NCBI GenBank assembly: GCA_950295325.1
Contig: OX485803.1
Location: 1,118,001 to 1,178,000 of the forward strand
Length of the DNA: 60,000 bases
Direction: 5' to 3'
Source of the DNA: Polytrichum commune
Taxonomy: Eukaryota > Streptophyta > Polytrichopsida > Polytrichales > Polytrichaceae
The notes beneath the pieces are model-generated. The model was not told the origin of the DNA. It did not search any database and saw only the letters and a list, made by a program, of their open reading frames with translations. Positions 48,594-60,000 of this stretch are shown here, piece after piece. Position 1 is the stretch's first letter. The number at the start of each line of letters is the position of its first letter. The translations under genes were made by a program, and so were the position numbers.

Positions 48594-49574
48594 CAGTCAT
48601 GACTCTATAAATGTTACAGGTCGGGAGTAGCAAAAAAATAACATATATAGAATTATAAGAAGTAACACTTATAGAATTCATACCGATGATTAATAATGTT
48701 TATAGAAATAACACTTAAAATTTCCAAAAATGAAGAACATAACGTTTTATAAAAATAAAGAATGAAAGTACAAGTGATAATACATAATTCAACTATACTA
48801 ATTGAAGAAATAATCTATATAGTAGTAACTTGATGAGATTCTTCCAACTAAACTAACTGAAAGAAATAGTTTATAGTAGTATGACGAGAAGCTTCCAAAT
48901 GATGAGATGAAACTTCCTTCTGGAGTCTTTGAATGCTCATGATGTGCGATAGGGCATCATTTGGTCTTTGTTCAAAGTATTTTTTCAAAGTCTCTAGAGA
49001 ACGCTCATCAACACTCAATCCTACAACTTCTTCTACCACATCAACCATAACCTCATCAACATCAATTTCTCGATGTTCTAAGGAGTACATATCCAGAAAC
49101 TCCTCATTGGTAGGTTCATAAGGGTTGTTTAAATCAAAATCCATCTCATAGTTGAGGTATTCATGAGCATTCGTCACATCGCCCCACCTCACTATCAGAT
49201 GACAACAACGTCAGTTGATGAAGTAGAGTAGCAACGTCATCTACCTCTACCACACGCCTAGCTTCCTCTATCTCCCTCTCAATAGAGATCAATAGAACAC
49301 CTTGTGCCTCCAACAATTTTGAATTGTTCACAAAGAACATGGGATAAATGTGATTGCATGCTTAAAATGTATGCTCTCATGTATTATTACCTTGATTTTC
49401 TCAAAATTAACACTTATAGAGGTGTAATTAACAAAGAAGGGAGTAGAGCATGTTATAACACTTAACACATAACACTCACTAGTTTTACCAATAGTGTTTT
49501 GTAGGGAAGTAAAATTTTCTTAACATATATGAAATTATAACGCTTAAGGGGTAACACTTATAGAGTCTTGACTA
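48594..49574 (-). mobile_element. Tc1/mariner-pogo class element, internally deleted (981 bp)
   Basis: The left end CAGTCATGACTCTATAAATG then TTAC matches the reversed right end TAGTCAAGACTCTATAAGTG then TTAC. TA is on both outer sides (48592-48593 and 49575-49576). CAGT ends with a TA duplication are the hallmark of the Tc1/mariner/pogo group. It carries only a transposase tail-like frame on the minus strand. Confidence 0.75.
48848..49330 (-). pseudogene. Transposase C-terminal remnant (Tigger/pogo-like)
   Basis: The intact part, 49192-48848, is about 114 codons, acidic (EEFLDMYSLEHREIDVDEVM), followed by SLETLKKYFEQRPND and RHTTINYFFQ. Tails like Q-T-T-I-x-x-F-F with a preceding helix are typical of Tigger/pogo/jerky DDE transposases. 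Upstream to about 49330 the frame continues one base off (LISIEREIEEARRVVEVDDV then ATLL), so a frameshift lies near 49190. No DDE catalytic core or DNA-binding part is present in the element. The family is inferred from the tail pattern and from the TA-flanked ends. Confidence 0.55.
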
Positions 49575-50050
49575 TAGTATTTGTATTGCAATATGTGAAT
49601 AGAATTGATGTTGTATTACATTGAATATTTTTCAAATCTTTTGCTTGCAAAAATAAATAGTATCCTATGTTAGGTCTCACCTTGTTTCTAATATTTTACA
49701 AGCGAGATACTCGTGCTGAAACCATGGTTGACATTCATACTCCTTGGTTAGCTAGCATCACACAGTTGAACCGGTTAGTACTATCTAACCATGGACATGG
49801 TTACCCCACGAAGAGTCTACTCCCGAAGACCATTTAGATGGAAGTATTGGGGTCTCTTCCTACCGAGGATTCTCAAAGATATGTAGGATGTTTTCTAGCT
49901 TTCCTATTCATGATCCTCTTAAGCTTTAAGTTTAGGGTTAAGTTAGTGTGAAGAACAATCTTTACCGCTCACACAACTATGTATACAAGAGGTTAGAAAT
50001 GCAAGATGACTATTGACATGTTTCATGGTTCTCCCAAAAACAACCTACTA
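49575..50050. other. Gene-free spacer
   Basis: Nothing supported. Confidence 0.4.
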
Positions 50051-50255
50051 CACCAAATATGACATTTAGTGTGACTTACAATTTGGATTTACACAGTGCT
50101 AGATCTTTTTTATTATTGAAATAAGTTCTTACCAATGCTCTATAATGTCCAAACTACCAATTTAACATTTGTTAGTAGAATATGAGATGTACAATGAATA
50201 GATATAGCATTGCGTAATTCCAAATAGTAAGTCACACTAAATATCTTATTTAGTG
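50051..50255. mobile_element. MITE with palindromic termini (CACTAAAT family), 205 bp
   Basis: Close copy of 18882-19098 in the same orientation, with a short internal deletion. Ends CACCAAATATG...TTTAGTG and CACTAAATATC...TTTAGTG. Confidence 0.75.
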
Positions 50256-50428
50256 TTGTGTCCTTACAAAACTTGGAGATCAAGAGCCCTCACTTCTTTG
50301 TGTCCCCCAAAGCTTCTAGATTGGTCCTAGTATTACTATTTGAATGAAACAAGAAAGAAAACAAAATCCTTTGAGAGGAGAGCAAGCTTCTCTCTGTCTT
50401 CTTCTGTCCTATATATATACACACAATA

Positions 50429-50873
50429 GCCTCCCGCCTAAGTACGCAACTCGAACCTGGGAGGATTGTGCGTACTTAGCCGGTAGGTGCGCACTTTAGG
50501 GTTTAGGGTTCCTAATCGCTTGATTCGGCTGCAATGTCGAAGAAACCGAACGCGAAACGCCTCAATGTACCGTTTAGGAAACACCGTTGTATTTAAGGGA
50601 TTCAAGTCTCTTTATAAGCAAGTGGTTGATATAGAGGATCAATTGCTCTGCTCCGAAGTTCGAGAAGAGGATGAGGAAACATTCGATGATCTTAGAAAGT
50701 TGTTTGAATCGTTTCAAAGTAAGGTCCGAGCTGTCACCTTGAAAGCCAAACGCAAGAATCTTCAAAACTTGCGCCAAATGACAATCCATGACATATTGAA
50801 CTAAATAAATTTGAACCCTGTTTTTTCGAAAAAATAATGCGTACTTAAACGGGTGCGTTACTAGGCGGGAGGC
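50429..50873 (+). mobile_element. TA-flanked mini-transposon carrying a short ORF (445 bp)
   Basis: The left end GCCTCCCGCCTAAGTACGCA and the reversed right end GCCTCCCGCCTAGTAACGCA are inverted repeats. TA is duplicated outside (50427-50428 and 50874-50875). A second, inner GTGCGTACTTA / AAGTACGCAT pair mirrors the ends. It holds the ORF at 50565-50804. Confidence 0.75.
50565..50804 (+). CDS. Small ORF in mini-transposon, possible transposase tail, 79 aa
   Basis: The ATG at 50565 opens 79 codons; the same frame is open further upstream without an ATG. The protein is charged, with EVREEDEETFDDLRKLFESF (a likely helix) and ends RQMTIHDILN, which resembles the Q-T-T-I-x-x-F-F tail of Tigger/pogo transposases and the tail of the neighbouring element at 48848. 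Another ATG at 50534 in a different frame gives MSKKPNAKRLNVPFRKH before a stop, so a frameshift may separate two parts. It is the only coding content of the element. The function is not known and it may be a deletion relic. Confidence 0.45.
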   Translation: MYRLGNTVVFKGFKSLYKQVVDIEDQLLCSEVREEDEETFDDLRKLFESFQSKVRAVTLKAKRKNLQNLRQMTIHDILN

Positions 50874-51839
50874 TACTGTACTCTGAGCTGACATCTTCCG
50901 GTTTTACTTCATTCATTTGAGGTATATTCTTATATAGATTCGTCTTTAATGACGGGTAACTCTCCGGAAGTCTCCAACTTCAACCGGTTATTTCTCAAAC
51001 TCCACCGCTTCATCTGTAACTAGCCACCGGTTCTCCCCAACCAGTGATCTACACTATTAATCATTTTCTTTCATTTCTTTTTCATGTATTTCTCTTGCTA
51101 TAGCTCCTACTTATCATTCACTATGTCCCTAGCAAGAGGTTTTTGATACGAGGAGGAGAATGAAGGACCGGCCCAATCGCAATGAGGCCCAAGGACCCAA
51201 TACATGTAGAGAGTTGAACGAAAAGAGGACAACCACAAGGCTTATATTGTACGGTGTCATTTGTACCATTTGGGCATATACTGTACCTTGTCTTAAATTT
51301 TGGCACGAAGTAATCTTTTGTGAAGAATTCTCCCCACGTGTCATTGCACCATTGCTTGGTACCTATGGAATCCTTTGAGGAAATTACATTTTTGAGTTTG
51401 ACAATGTTGAACCCAAAAAAAAACCCCCATAAAAAAGCAACGTTGTGCAATCTGACGTGAATTTGAGCCTGTTGGCCCTACCTTGCTCAAGAATCCTTTT
51501 AGTACATAGTGGGGTTTACTGCCTACTTTGTGGTGGGTGGGCTCTTGGTTTCATACCTATCTAACTAGTTTTTTTTATGTCAAGGAAAGAGAAGATTTCA
51601 CAATAGGAATCACACTGCCAACCACTCCATTGAGAATTGGGTAGTTCTCCACTATCACCCGGTAATTTAGGGTCATCTCGGACACGAACCAGGAAAAAAA
51701 CATGGGACAATTTGTCATTGTAGTACTAAATGAGATTTTGTTTCCTAAGTTTTAGCCTAGCCCACTATAGTAGATGCACCTATTCCTGGTCAAGACCCCA
51801 TTGGCAATCTAAGGATGAAGGCCTAAGGATCCAGAGTAA
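50874..51839. other. Gene-free spacer
   Basis: No gene is supported. 50970-51060 resembles 40300-40390 (old dispersed repeat). Confidence 0.4.
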
Positions 51840-52053
51840 TTATCATGGATGAAAAGTCTACGTGGATTCCTACATGGAAGACTAAAAATAATGTTTCTTT
51901 ATATGCCGGAATATGCGTTAGGCCCACCTTCACAGAGGTAGGCATGTTGCAAATTCCGGCATATCATGTCAGTGGTACGACCTTTGGATGGAAATGAAGG
52001 GCCCTCAGAATTATGTGGTCACGGGCCTTCAGTCTCGTGTGTGAAGTGGCCCT
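51840..52053 (+). mobile_element. Harbinger/Tourist-like MITE, right-end fragment
   Basis: Contains AAAGTCTACGTGGATTCCTA and ends CTCGTGTGTGAAGTGGCCC with TAA after it, as in the 486-bp family. The left end is missing. Confidence 0.6.
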
Positions 52054-52172
52054 AACAAGCCTATTTGGTGGACCTAATAGGCTTCAACCTGACCACTAGA
52101 TGATTATTTATGTAAGACTGCCAAGGCCCAAGCCTCAAGGGTTTGATCAGTGAACCCTGAGCGGCCCCAAGT

Positions 52173-52805
52173 TGTTGGTGTAATTATGTTAACCTAAATG
52201 GGCAAAACTACATGGGCGGGAATAGGTGCCCCAACATTCTGGCGTGTTTGGTGCCTTCAACAATGGGCATTTCCCATCTCCAAGCCAGTTGAAGGGCCGG
52301 AGACAAGGCTGACACCCCAAATCAGAAGGCCCTTGAAAAGCAAGGGAATGCCCAGGGAAAAGGTCAAGGCCCTTCAAACCCTAAAACCAACCCAACTTAT
52401 AGGGGGCCCAATTACCCTCCCATTCTATAGACTCCATTAAAAGGAACCCCAGCCCCTTTATTGGGCAAAAGATTGTGGGCATTGTGCTTTCTTTGAGGCG
52501 GTGGGCTGGAAATCCACCAATGGGATCATAACCTCATTTTGGAGGGAGGGAAAGAGGGGGCCTAGATTGGGCCTTGGGGCCTAGAAGACGCCACAACTTA
52601 GCCTTATTTTGGTGGCATTTGTAATTTGCTCCCCTTGTTTTTCTCTCACCCATTTGCATGGGCAGTGCATTTGTTATTGCATTCCCAATAAAAGCCTCTC
52701 AATTTCATGCCAAGGCAGCAGTAATTATTGTGGCAGTCTTTTTTATAATTATTTAAAAATTTAAATGTTTTTCAATCTTGTTTCATTCTTCATAACATTA
52801 TTGCA
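52173..52805 (+). mobile_element. Possible solo LTR
   Basis: Starts TGTTGGTGTAATTATG, has TATA-like ATTAAAAGG near 52436, AATAAA at 52687 and ends ...ATTATTGCA. The order TG, TATA, polyA signal, CA fits an LTR of about 630 bp. No target duplication is clear and no second copy is in the window, so it stays a candidate. Confidence 0.3.
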
Positions 52806-55800
52806 TCAGGCACTGATCAAGTAATATGAACAAGTGCCTGATCAGGACCCATCGGCAATCTACGGGGTACTAAAATTCCAATCAAGCTGTGTTTGAATTT
52901 TGATCGGGCCGGAACCAATAGTGCTATGACACATGTCCTAGTTTTGAGTGCTAATGTGAGGAGGAATGAGCGGTTGTGACAAACTCTAGACATTGGTAAT
53001 ATGTTCGGGCCAACTTTTGGTTTTAAAAATTCACAATAATTTCAATTTAAGGAATAAAAATACCAAAAAAATTGGATTCCTCTTGATTTCTATCTTCCTA
53101 CACATGAAAATTTGTACCACCTTGTACTTCTCCAAATTTGGCGGAAAAATCTCTTAAGTAATTGGTTATAGATGCCTTTGCTCTAATTCAAGGTCATTAA
53201 CCCTAGCTTTCCCCAAGCAACCTATTTTGGGTTGGTGGATGATTTCTTCCCTACATCAACCGCACCTAACTCATTATTTTGCAAACAAAATAACTATAAA
53301 TATCAAGCCAACACGGATAACTACTCATAGACACATGAGACGTGTAATTTGGAGATGATTATAATGTGGGAAAAGTTGTCAAAGTGGAAAGTGGGAAGTG
53401 GTCATTTCGAGTTGGTCTACCTTCAATTGTAATATTTAACCATGCATCATATGAATTAAAGGGCCCTCATAGACTATGGCTTTCTTTTAAAGGTGAGCAT
53501 CTTGAATAGGTGCGGACAAATAGACCTGCACCTATCTCCCCCAAGGACAAGCCTCTAAATTTGAATATGTATGAACTTAAAATATTTCGTTCACCCAAAT
53601 ACCCTCAATATGGTTGGGAGGGTCATAGTGATAGGGTACACCAAAACATCAAGTGATACGAAGGTCACCCAATCTTGGCAATACTTTGACCTTACGTGGC
53701 ACCCAAAAAACGATTTCCCCACCACAAGTTCAATAGCCAAAGTGGTTGCTCGTGATACGGAGAAGTCATGATATTACAACTCTTTGGAACACCGCTCTCC
53801 ATCAAATCAACACCAAATACCATGTGACTTTCACTTGCCTAACCCTAAACCCTGCAAGAATCTTTAGCCAAGTGGGGATGGAGGAGAAGATGGTGAATGG
53901 CAAGGTGACAATCTAGAGTTATTTAATGCCGCCAACAACAAGCCTCTCAACGTCACTTGGGAAAGAAAGGATTAACACACTAAACCTTGTAATTAGTGCA
54001 GGTTTATCTTTTATTTTTTTTATTTTTTTTGCAATTACCGCTCATGGGAATGTAAAAATAACAACTACCAACACGACCGGGTTCCCCCCTCGTGCTTTCG
54101 CTCATATTTGCAAAGCCAACCTCAAGTTCTCATGTGTATCCCTTGAGCTCTGCATGAGAACCGCAACATCAAGTGCCAAAGCCGATCCAAGCTCCATATT
54201 TTGAGGCTTCCCATGAAATCGTGAGAGGATGAGATTTCATTGAAACTTCATCAATGCCTCTCCTGCTATTTCCTTGCACTATGCACTATCCATGAGTATT
54301 TAAGTACGTAACAATTAAAGAGGGGTGCTCTCCCTATGCATGTGACTTGGTGTTGTTATATCACAACCTTGTGACAATAATATTGTGACTTGGTATAGAC
54401 TAATGTATTGTAATGAGAATGTCAATAATATTGTGATCTTTGGAGTAGCAAATATTGTAGATAGATATACATGTCAAATCATGAGGGAGCAAGGATGAAT
54501 AAAGAGTTTTTTTGCTTGTAGGCTATTGCTTCTTTTTGTGGGTGGGCTCTATATCTTAAAAGTGGACAATGACATGTAACACATTTGGGTGTGAGGAGTC
54601 TAGGTTAGGGTGTTGGGTTTTAAATTGTGCGATGAGTGGCTGGTGATAACCTTGGGGTTGGGTGAGCTGGTTGGTTGGCAACGTGTTTTATTAATAAGGA
54701 GGTCCATGTTGGAAAAACCAAGAGGCATGTGACAAACTAGTGACGTGTGATATTGCTATCTCTTGAAGGTGTCTATTAGCGGTGTCAATCAACCACTATC
54801 GCAACTTCCATGTTTTCATGGAATTCTTATATTGAGTTATTTTGGGGGGGGGGGGGGGGCGAGGTTGTGGAAAGGGGGTGTTTGTGAGGGGTGATTTTGA
54901 GATGTTGTTTATTAAGTAAAGTGTTGATAGTGAGCGGATGGCAGTGGAGTGGAGTTGTTGTTGCAACTTTTGAATTTTTGGACATGAGTAGTATGAGTTG
55001 GTCCAAGAGAAGTGTTTTTCTTAAGGGAATGGATGCCACCTCCTTGTGCGATTCTAAGTGTGACTTGGGGGGGGGGGGGACTATCCATCCATTTCAACGA
55101 TTTTCTTAAGCAAGGGGATATATATATTTCTTATTTTTTTCATTGGATTGCAGTTTCTTGGAATTCTTCATGCCAATGTGTGAATTCAATGAACTGTAGG
55201 GTATTGTCAATGGAGGATTGGGTGGGGAATGGGCCGTGGGTTTAGTTGAACGTGTGAGTGAAGTGGACTCATTAAAGGAGTGACCTTGAGAGACTATTGA
55301 CGGATGATATTCGTAAGCTTCTCAAGGCATGTATGATGAGTTGAGAGAAATCATGAAGTTAATTGATGAAGTATTCAATTGAGAGGAAATTCAATGACTA
55401 CGTGTATCTGCAATCCATAGCCTGAATTATAATGAGATCCCACATGAGTACGATGGGGTAGTTGACATCATTGGCGAAGAATTCAGAATTTCCATATTTG
55501 TCTTAGGAATACCATGGCATAAGAATAACTAGAATGAGAAATCTACTTGATAATTTGATTGAGTGAAATAAGCATAGTGAGATTATAGAAAAATCTCATA
55601 GAGTCTTTGATGAGCTCGCCCTCTTAAGATTAAGTGTGTGAGAGATGAAATGTTAATTATGATTAGATTTGTACACCTAGAAGGCCATTGTCGTGTAACA
55701 TTATGAATATGTTAATGTCCAATGTTGCTTGCCATTGTAGTATGATGTAGATTATGCATTATCTGAAGGTAAAAGAACTTCTCGGGAAGTGGAAATTCAA

Positions 55801-57449
55801 AGGTCAACAACCTTTGGAAATGTGAATGGAGTCTAGGACGGTCAATAAATTGTGGAATGACACAAAGAATTTCAAGGGTTGGCGGAAGACACCGAATTTA
55901 TAAGTTTTCATCTTACTCAATCTTTTTTAACTTGAAATGGCACTAAGTCCCTAAGTAATCAGGATACGCTTAATTAAGATGATTAAAATGAAATAAGAGA
56001 CTATGCTATAACAATAAAATAAAATAAAGAAGTAATTAATGAAGATTGAGAACCCTAGAAGGGTCATTGCACCGTATTTTCACGTTACATAAAAAATAAT
56101 TAATAAATATGAGACTATGAAATGAGCCAAAGTGCCCTTGGCTTTGGTAAAAAAGAGCTCAAATGGGATACGCATGCAAGACCATTGATGATGGTTGTGC
56201 CTATCCTTGTGCACCGCACCTGGTCCAAATAAAATAAACTCACTGTCATATCATTGTCTGAGTAATTAGTGTGAGGTGTGTGACTATCACAATTGCATGT
56301 ATTGCTGTGAGAGTTTGTGAGTCTTCATCCTATACATCAATCATGTGAGATATTTGATTGCAATTTGGTGTAGCCATTCTATTTGTGTTTCGACCTCATT
56401 CTTGGAGATTTTGAGGCGTTATAAGTCTTAATTTTGACATTTGTGGATGGCCCCCTTGACACGCAATGATGGTGATGGGGGGCTAGGGTGGCACGGGGAG
56501 GTCACTTCATTGTCAAGTTGACACCACGTGCGGACAAAGTTTGCTACCCCTATATTACATGCCATATATAATTTTAAATTTTATGATATTTTTTCTACAT
56601 ATACATAACCATTGATAGTATCTTTTGTATATTTTTTTGAATTTTTTAGTCATCTTTATTTTTTATAGTAATTGTTTTAGTTCAATTTTGTGTCATTCTA
56701 GTTTAAAATGGTATGTTTTATGAAAAAAAATCATCAAATTTAGTTACCACTTTTAACTATGTCATAGGTACTGTGTATATCTACTCATGAAAAAAAATTG
56801 ATAAATTTTTGACCCATTTTGGTGGTGCAACTTACCAAAAGAAGATTTTTTTGGTCACACGTGGTGTTCAACTTGACAATGGAGTGACCCCCTCGTGCAG
56901 GGTGGACTTGCCACCTTAACACTATATTCGTTAAATTGAGACTTTCTCTAGTCTCAAATTAATATATGGATCAAACAACATTCCGTGTTCCGAAACTATA
57001 TTGCGAACAATCTCAAATATATTATATGTTCTAATATCCCAAATCTATGGGGTGTGGACATAAACACATATGGTAGAGCACTCAACACCAACTTCATCAA
57101 CAAAAACACTTTGGGTAGAGCACTCCAAACTAGTTTCACCCAAGAAACATATAAAATGATTTCTATTATTAGCAGGGTCAATAAAATATAGACATTACAA
57201 CATACAAAGTACATGCAATAAATGCATTTTTCTTCAATGGAAAATTTAGTCCCAAACTTAATAAAAAAAATGAACTTCACAACTGTATTGAAATATAGTA
57301 AATGGATATTCATCCAACCCCAAACAATATAGCATTCGCAAGTTCTACCCAAACTTTGCCCCAAGTTTGAGGAGCACACATATGAGTAATATATATTCAT
57401 CGAATTACATATTACACTATAATCATGCTAACACAATCCTACCAACTTC
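52806..57449. other. Gene-poor stretch
   Basis: No gene is supported. G runs at 54843-54860 and 55068-55079. About 55320-55520 reads protein-like in pieces on the plus strand (EIPHEYDGVVDIIGEEF, ISIFVLGIPWHKN) between stops and frameshifts, perhaps an old unrecognised pseudogene. Confidence 0.4.
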
Positions 57450-59717
57450 TCATTCAACATGGGTTGCTTCTTCTGCGATCCGAGCAAGGTTGTCTTTTGC
57501 AAAAGTTATGTACTTTTGAGGGATGGACACTGATCCACTATGATTTTTCCGTGGTTTCCATGCTATGAATATGGAATCTGTATCTACCCAAGATGGATCG
57601 TGCTCAGAATCCACCTTCCACCGAAAGTTAGGGTTTGTATCCCAGCCTGTATAATGCCGAACAACATCTTCATTCTGTGTTGTCGGTCGGTAGTACTCTA
57701 CTTGTATTTGTCGAAAATGAGGGCTGGAAGTTACAAAATTTGGTTTGGACAAAACTCTTGCCACCCACACTGGCTTTGCATATGTCTCATCTCCAGGACG
57801 CAAAATGAGCATATAACCTTCATGACAATCCATTGCAATGCGGAAAGATGGTGGCGGACGACTACTAGCAGGCCCCACGTAATGGTCGTCCACATCAAAC
57901 TCCTCTCGAACCTCTCCATTTCCCAAAAGACTAGCCTCCGAAGGTTGTACATTGATACGTGTTTGTGGCCAAAACCCATGCCTTAAAGTAAGGGGTGTAT
58001 CTTGATGAAGGTTTGCCAAAGCGCCACGAACACGTGTCCAATATTGTATCCAACTTCCGTAACGAAGCCAACACGATCCACCAACATCCGCTACCCTCAA
58101 ACTCTCCCAATATTGTATGAAGCCTGATATGCCTTTACAAATGTCCTCCAAATTCTTCATGGGTATTGGTTTGTAAGGCTTAGGCTCTCCGTCAGGCAAC
58201 ATCGTCATTCCTTCCCCATCAACACGCCATACAAGGAGACCCTCCGGCGGGCTCCAATCTTGTGATGTGCACAACAATTTGTATTGCATGGCGGGGACAC
58301 CATCGTCACGCACGTAGAACCGAAATTGTTGTGCCTTCGTATGCCCGATCAATCGGTGAGCTCCGCTTCGAATATACGGTTCTATAAATGCCTTGAAGTT
58401 TGGAACCTCCTCGATCATATGGGGGATGACGGGAATGTTATCCAAATCCATGTACGACTTCATCAACAATGGGATTGTTGGAAAATCCTCCTCGCGCAAC
58501 TTCATGCTCCACCGCCCAAAAGATGCATCGATATCATCGTGCGTGTGGCCTACCAATAGAAAGGACACAAAAACCTCCTTGAAAATGCCTTTCGCAACCA
58601 ACAACGACCAATAGGCAAAAACATATCTACTTTAATTGTCCTTCGCACAATTGTCCAATTGGACACGCAGAGTTGGGGGCAAATTCTTGGCAATCACATC
58701 TTCACTTGGTGGCTCCGGCAAGGAGTGCACGCATACATCTCTTCCATCCAAGACCGCTTCATATAGAGGTGTTGATCCCGAGTTTTCAAATAACAATCTT
58801 GATGAATAGGACGGCGGTTTCTCCAAATCACGTAAAAGCTTTGCAAATGACCCTATCGTGTGGTTTGAATCCGCCGGATACAAATCAAGAGCATAATGAG
58901 CATACTTGACATCACCATGCCCATGTGCAATCATTCCTGCAAAGCCAACCCAATGGTTTAATATTCAACTATAACACCAAAAAATTCACATGGTGTACAT
59001 CTATGGCCCCAAGTACAAACCTAAAAGCACAAATTTGTGTTTAGGTAATGCAATGCAATTGTTATCAAAATCACCTGTAACCGATACAGGAAGCTTAAAA
59101 AGGCCGTCCGTGGCTTTGATTCGATTTGCAAAACATGGTGAGGTTGTTTTGGCATGGTCCATTTTGTCATGGATGATTGTAAGGACCTCCAAAGGCCTAG
59201 AGATGGACAAAGCTCTATTTGTGTAGTAATCATTACGGTGTGCCTCTTGCATGTTCACATGCTTGAAATAGTTCATTTGATGTGCTGCATAGGACTCTGT
59301 CCCCATCGTGTGTGCATCTCGAAGGCGTTTCAACTTCTCGCATTTGGAACAACGGGCAAATTTGTCGCCTCGTCTTTTTGTGATGTATTCGCTAAAGTTC
59401 GATTTTTTGATTGCACTCAGTTTCAACAACGAAATAGGGTCCAATCCAGCCTTCTCGCCAACTGCGTTTACGTCCAACAATATGTCTTTCCATTTCGTGC
59501 ATGTAGGAAGAACCTTCTCCACAACCTTTTCACCGGTTGCGAGTGTGCGTGTTTTGTGCGGCATTGCATCGGCAATGGGGACAATGATGGTTGCCAGAGT
59601 GGCTGTTGCTTGTCTTGTTGCTTCCCTTGGTTTCTTTAAGCCCGTGTTCCCATGGTGACGGGAACGGCGGCCTTCCTTGGCATACGCGGCTTGTCTATAA
59701 AATTCCGCTTTCGACAC
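57450..59717 (-). pseudogene. DUF7869 protein gene, one in-frame stop
   Basis: Family of transposon-like repeated genes common in early land plants, of unproven biochemical role. On the minus strand exon 1 runs from at least 59717 to 59021, the intron is 59020-58937 (84 bp, GT..AG, phase 1), and exon 2 is 58936-57450. Exon 1 carries VSKAEFYRQAAYAKEGRR, HGNTGLKKPR, a CSKCEKLK Cys pair and LTIIHDKMDHAKT. Exon 2 begins GMIAHGHGDVKYAHYALDL and SNHTIGSFAKLLRDLE, and later has the signature LVGHTHDDIDASFGRWS of DUF7869. A TAA at 58634-58632 interrupts it, where relatives would have Lys after DN (CAKDN-stop-SRYVFAYWS). The frame is otherwise open from exon 1 to the stop at 57450. The first codon given is GTG; the real start is upstream, probably in another exon. 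The single stop could be recent, or a sequencing error. Confidence 0.75.
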
Positions 59718-60000
59718 ACCGTGAATGGTGTTTATGTGAGGCCAAATCCACCACCCTTAAGCGTCCTAGTCCGGGTGATGGCTTTGCGAGTCACATGTAT
59801 CTCTTACAACTTGAACCATGTGCAAAGTAATTTTTATGTCCAAAAGAATACATATTGTTTCCACTCATTGTACTTTATTAATGTTAGCCTCTTGGCTTGT
59901 GGTAGAGTTGGCTTTCTCAAGCGTCCAACCCGTGGCTTTAGCCACACATGCCCTTAAGGACATTCCCCTCGCTCGTTTAATCTTCACTTCCTTTTTCTTG
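59718..60000. other. Upstream of the DUF7869 gene, window edge
   Basis: The minus-strand frame stays open for about 11 codons before 59717 (to a TAA near 59752), so an acceptor may lie there. The remaining N-terminal exon is not identified. Confidence 0.4.

Noticed and set aside
51121-51450. Minus-strand ORF of 109 codons
   Set aside because: Contains Cys residues but no recognisable family, no conserved neighbour and no splice partner.
57540-57986. Plus-strand ORF of 148 codons
   Set aside because: Antisense shadow of the DUF7869 exon, which has the GHTHDDIDA signature.

Overview
The window is nuclear DNA of a plant. The coding sequences are cut by GT-AG introns, the families are plant-specific (a beta-type expansin pair, a VAN3-binding/FORKED-like DUF828 + PH protein, a DUF7869 protein), there is a eukaryotic tRNA-Leu(AAG) with a Pol III T-run, and the AT-rich remainder is full of LINEs and MITE-like elements. 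A seed-free land plant (fern, lycophyte or bryophyte) fits best, because of the expansin sequence and the DUF7869 gene. This is inference from family knowledge, not a species call.

Layout. 1-8.2 kb: a divergent pair of expansin genes, one on the minus strand (1049-2221, last exon not seen) and one complete four-exon gene on the plus strand (5768-7203, 271 aa). A roughly 370-bp upstream block is duplicated on both sides of the plus-strand gene. 8.3-8.6 kb: a LINE 3' scrap. 10.1-14.9 kb: a six-exon minus-strand gene for a VAN3-binding/FORKED-like protein (529 aa if the first ATG is right), with dispersed repeats in its introns. 15-31 kb: gene-free, with many short inverted-repeat transposons, including an almost perfect 517-bp palindrome. 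31.6-35.3 kb: a decayed plus-strand LINE split by a MITE. 36.6-40.2 kb: MITEs and the 3' part of a minus-strand LINE. 41.1 kb: tRNA-Leu. 42.1-46.5 kb: a long decayed minus-strand LINE (ORF1-like, endonuclease and RT regions). 48.6-50.9 kb: two different TA-flanked DNA elements, each keeping only a C-terminal transposase-like tail. 52-57.4 kb: gene-poor, with a possible solo LTR. 57.4-59.7 kb: a spliced DUF7869 gene stopped by one in-frame TAA.

The functional genes (expansins and the vein-patterning type VAN3-binding protein) concern cell-wall extension and membrane traffic, but nothing in the sequence shows them to be co-regulated. The strongest pattern is the transposon stratigraphy. One MITE superfamily with GGGCC(A/G)CTTCAC ends and three-base TNA target duplications occurs six times in full, inside a LINE, next to a LINE end and inside another MITE. 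A second family has termini that are themselves palindromes. A small foldback of about 75-80 bp occurs twice, 28 kb apart. No CRISPR, organelle insert or complete autonomous transposon was seen.
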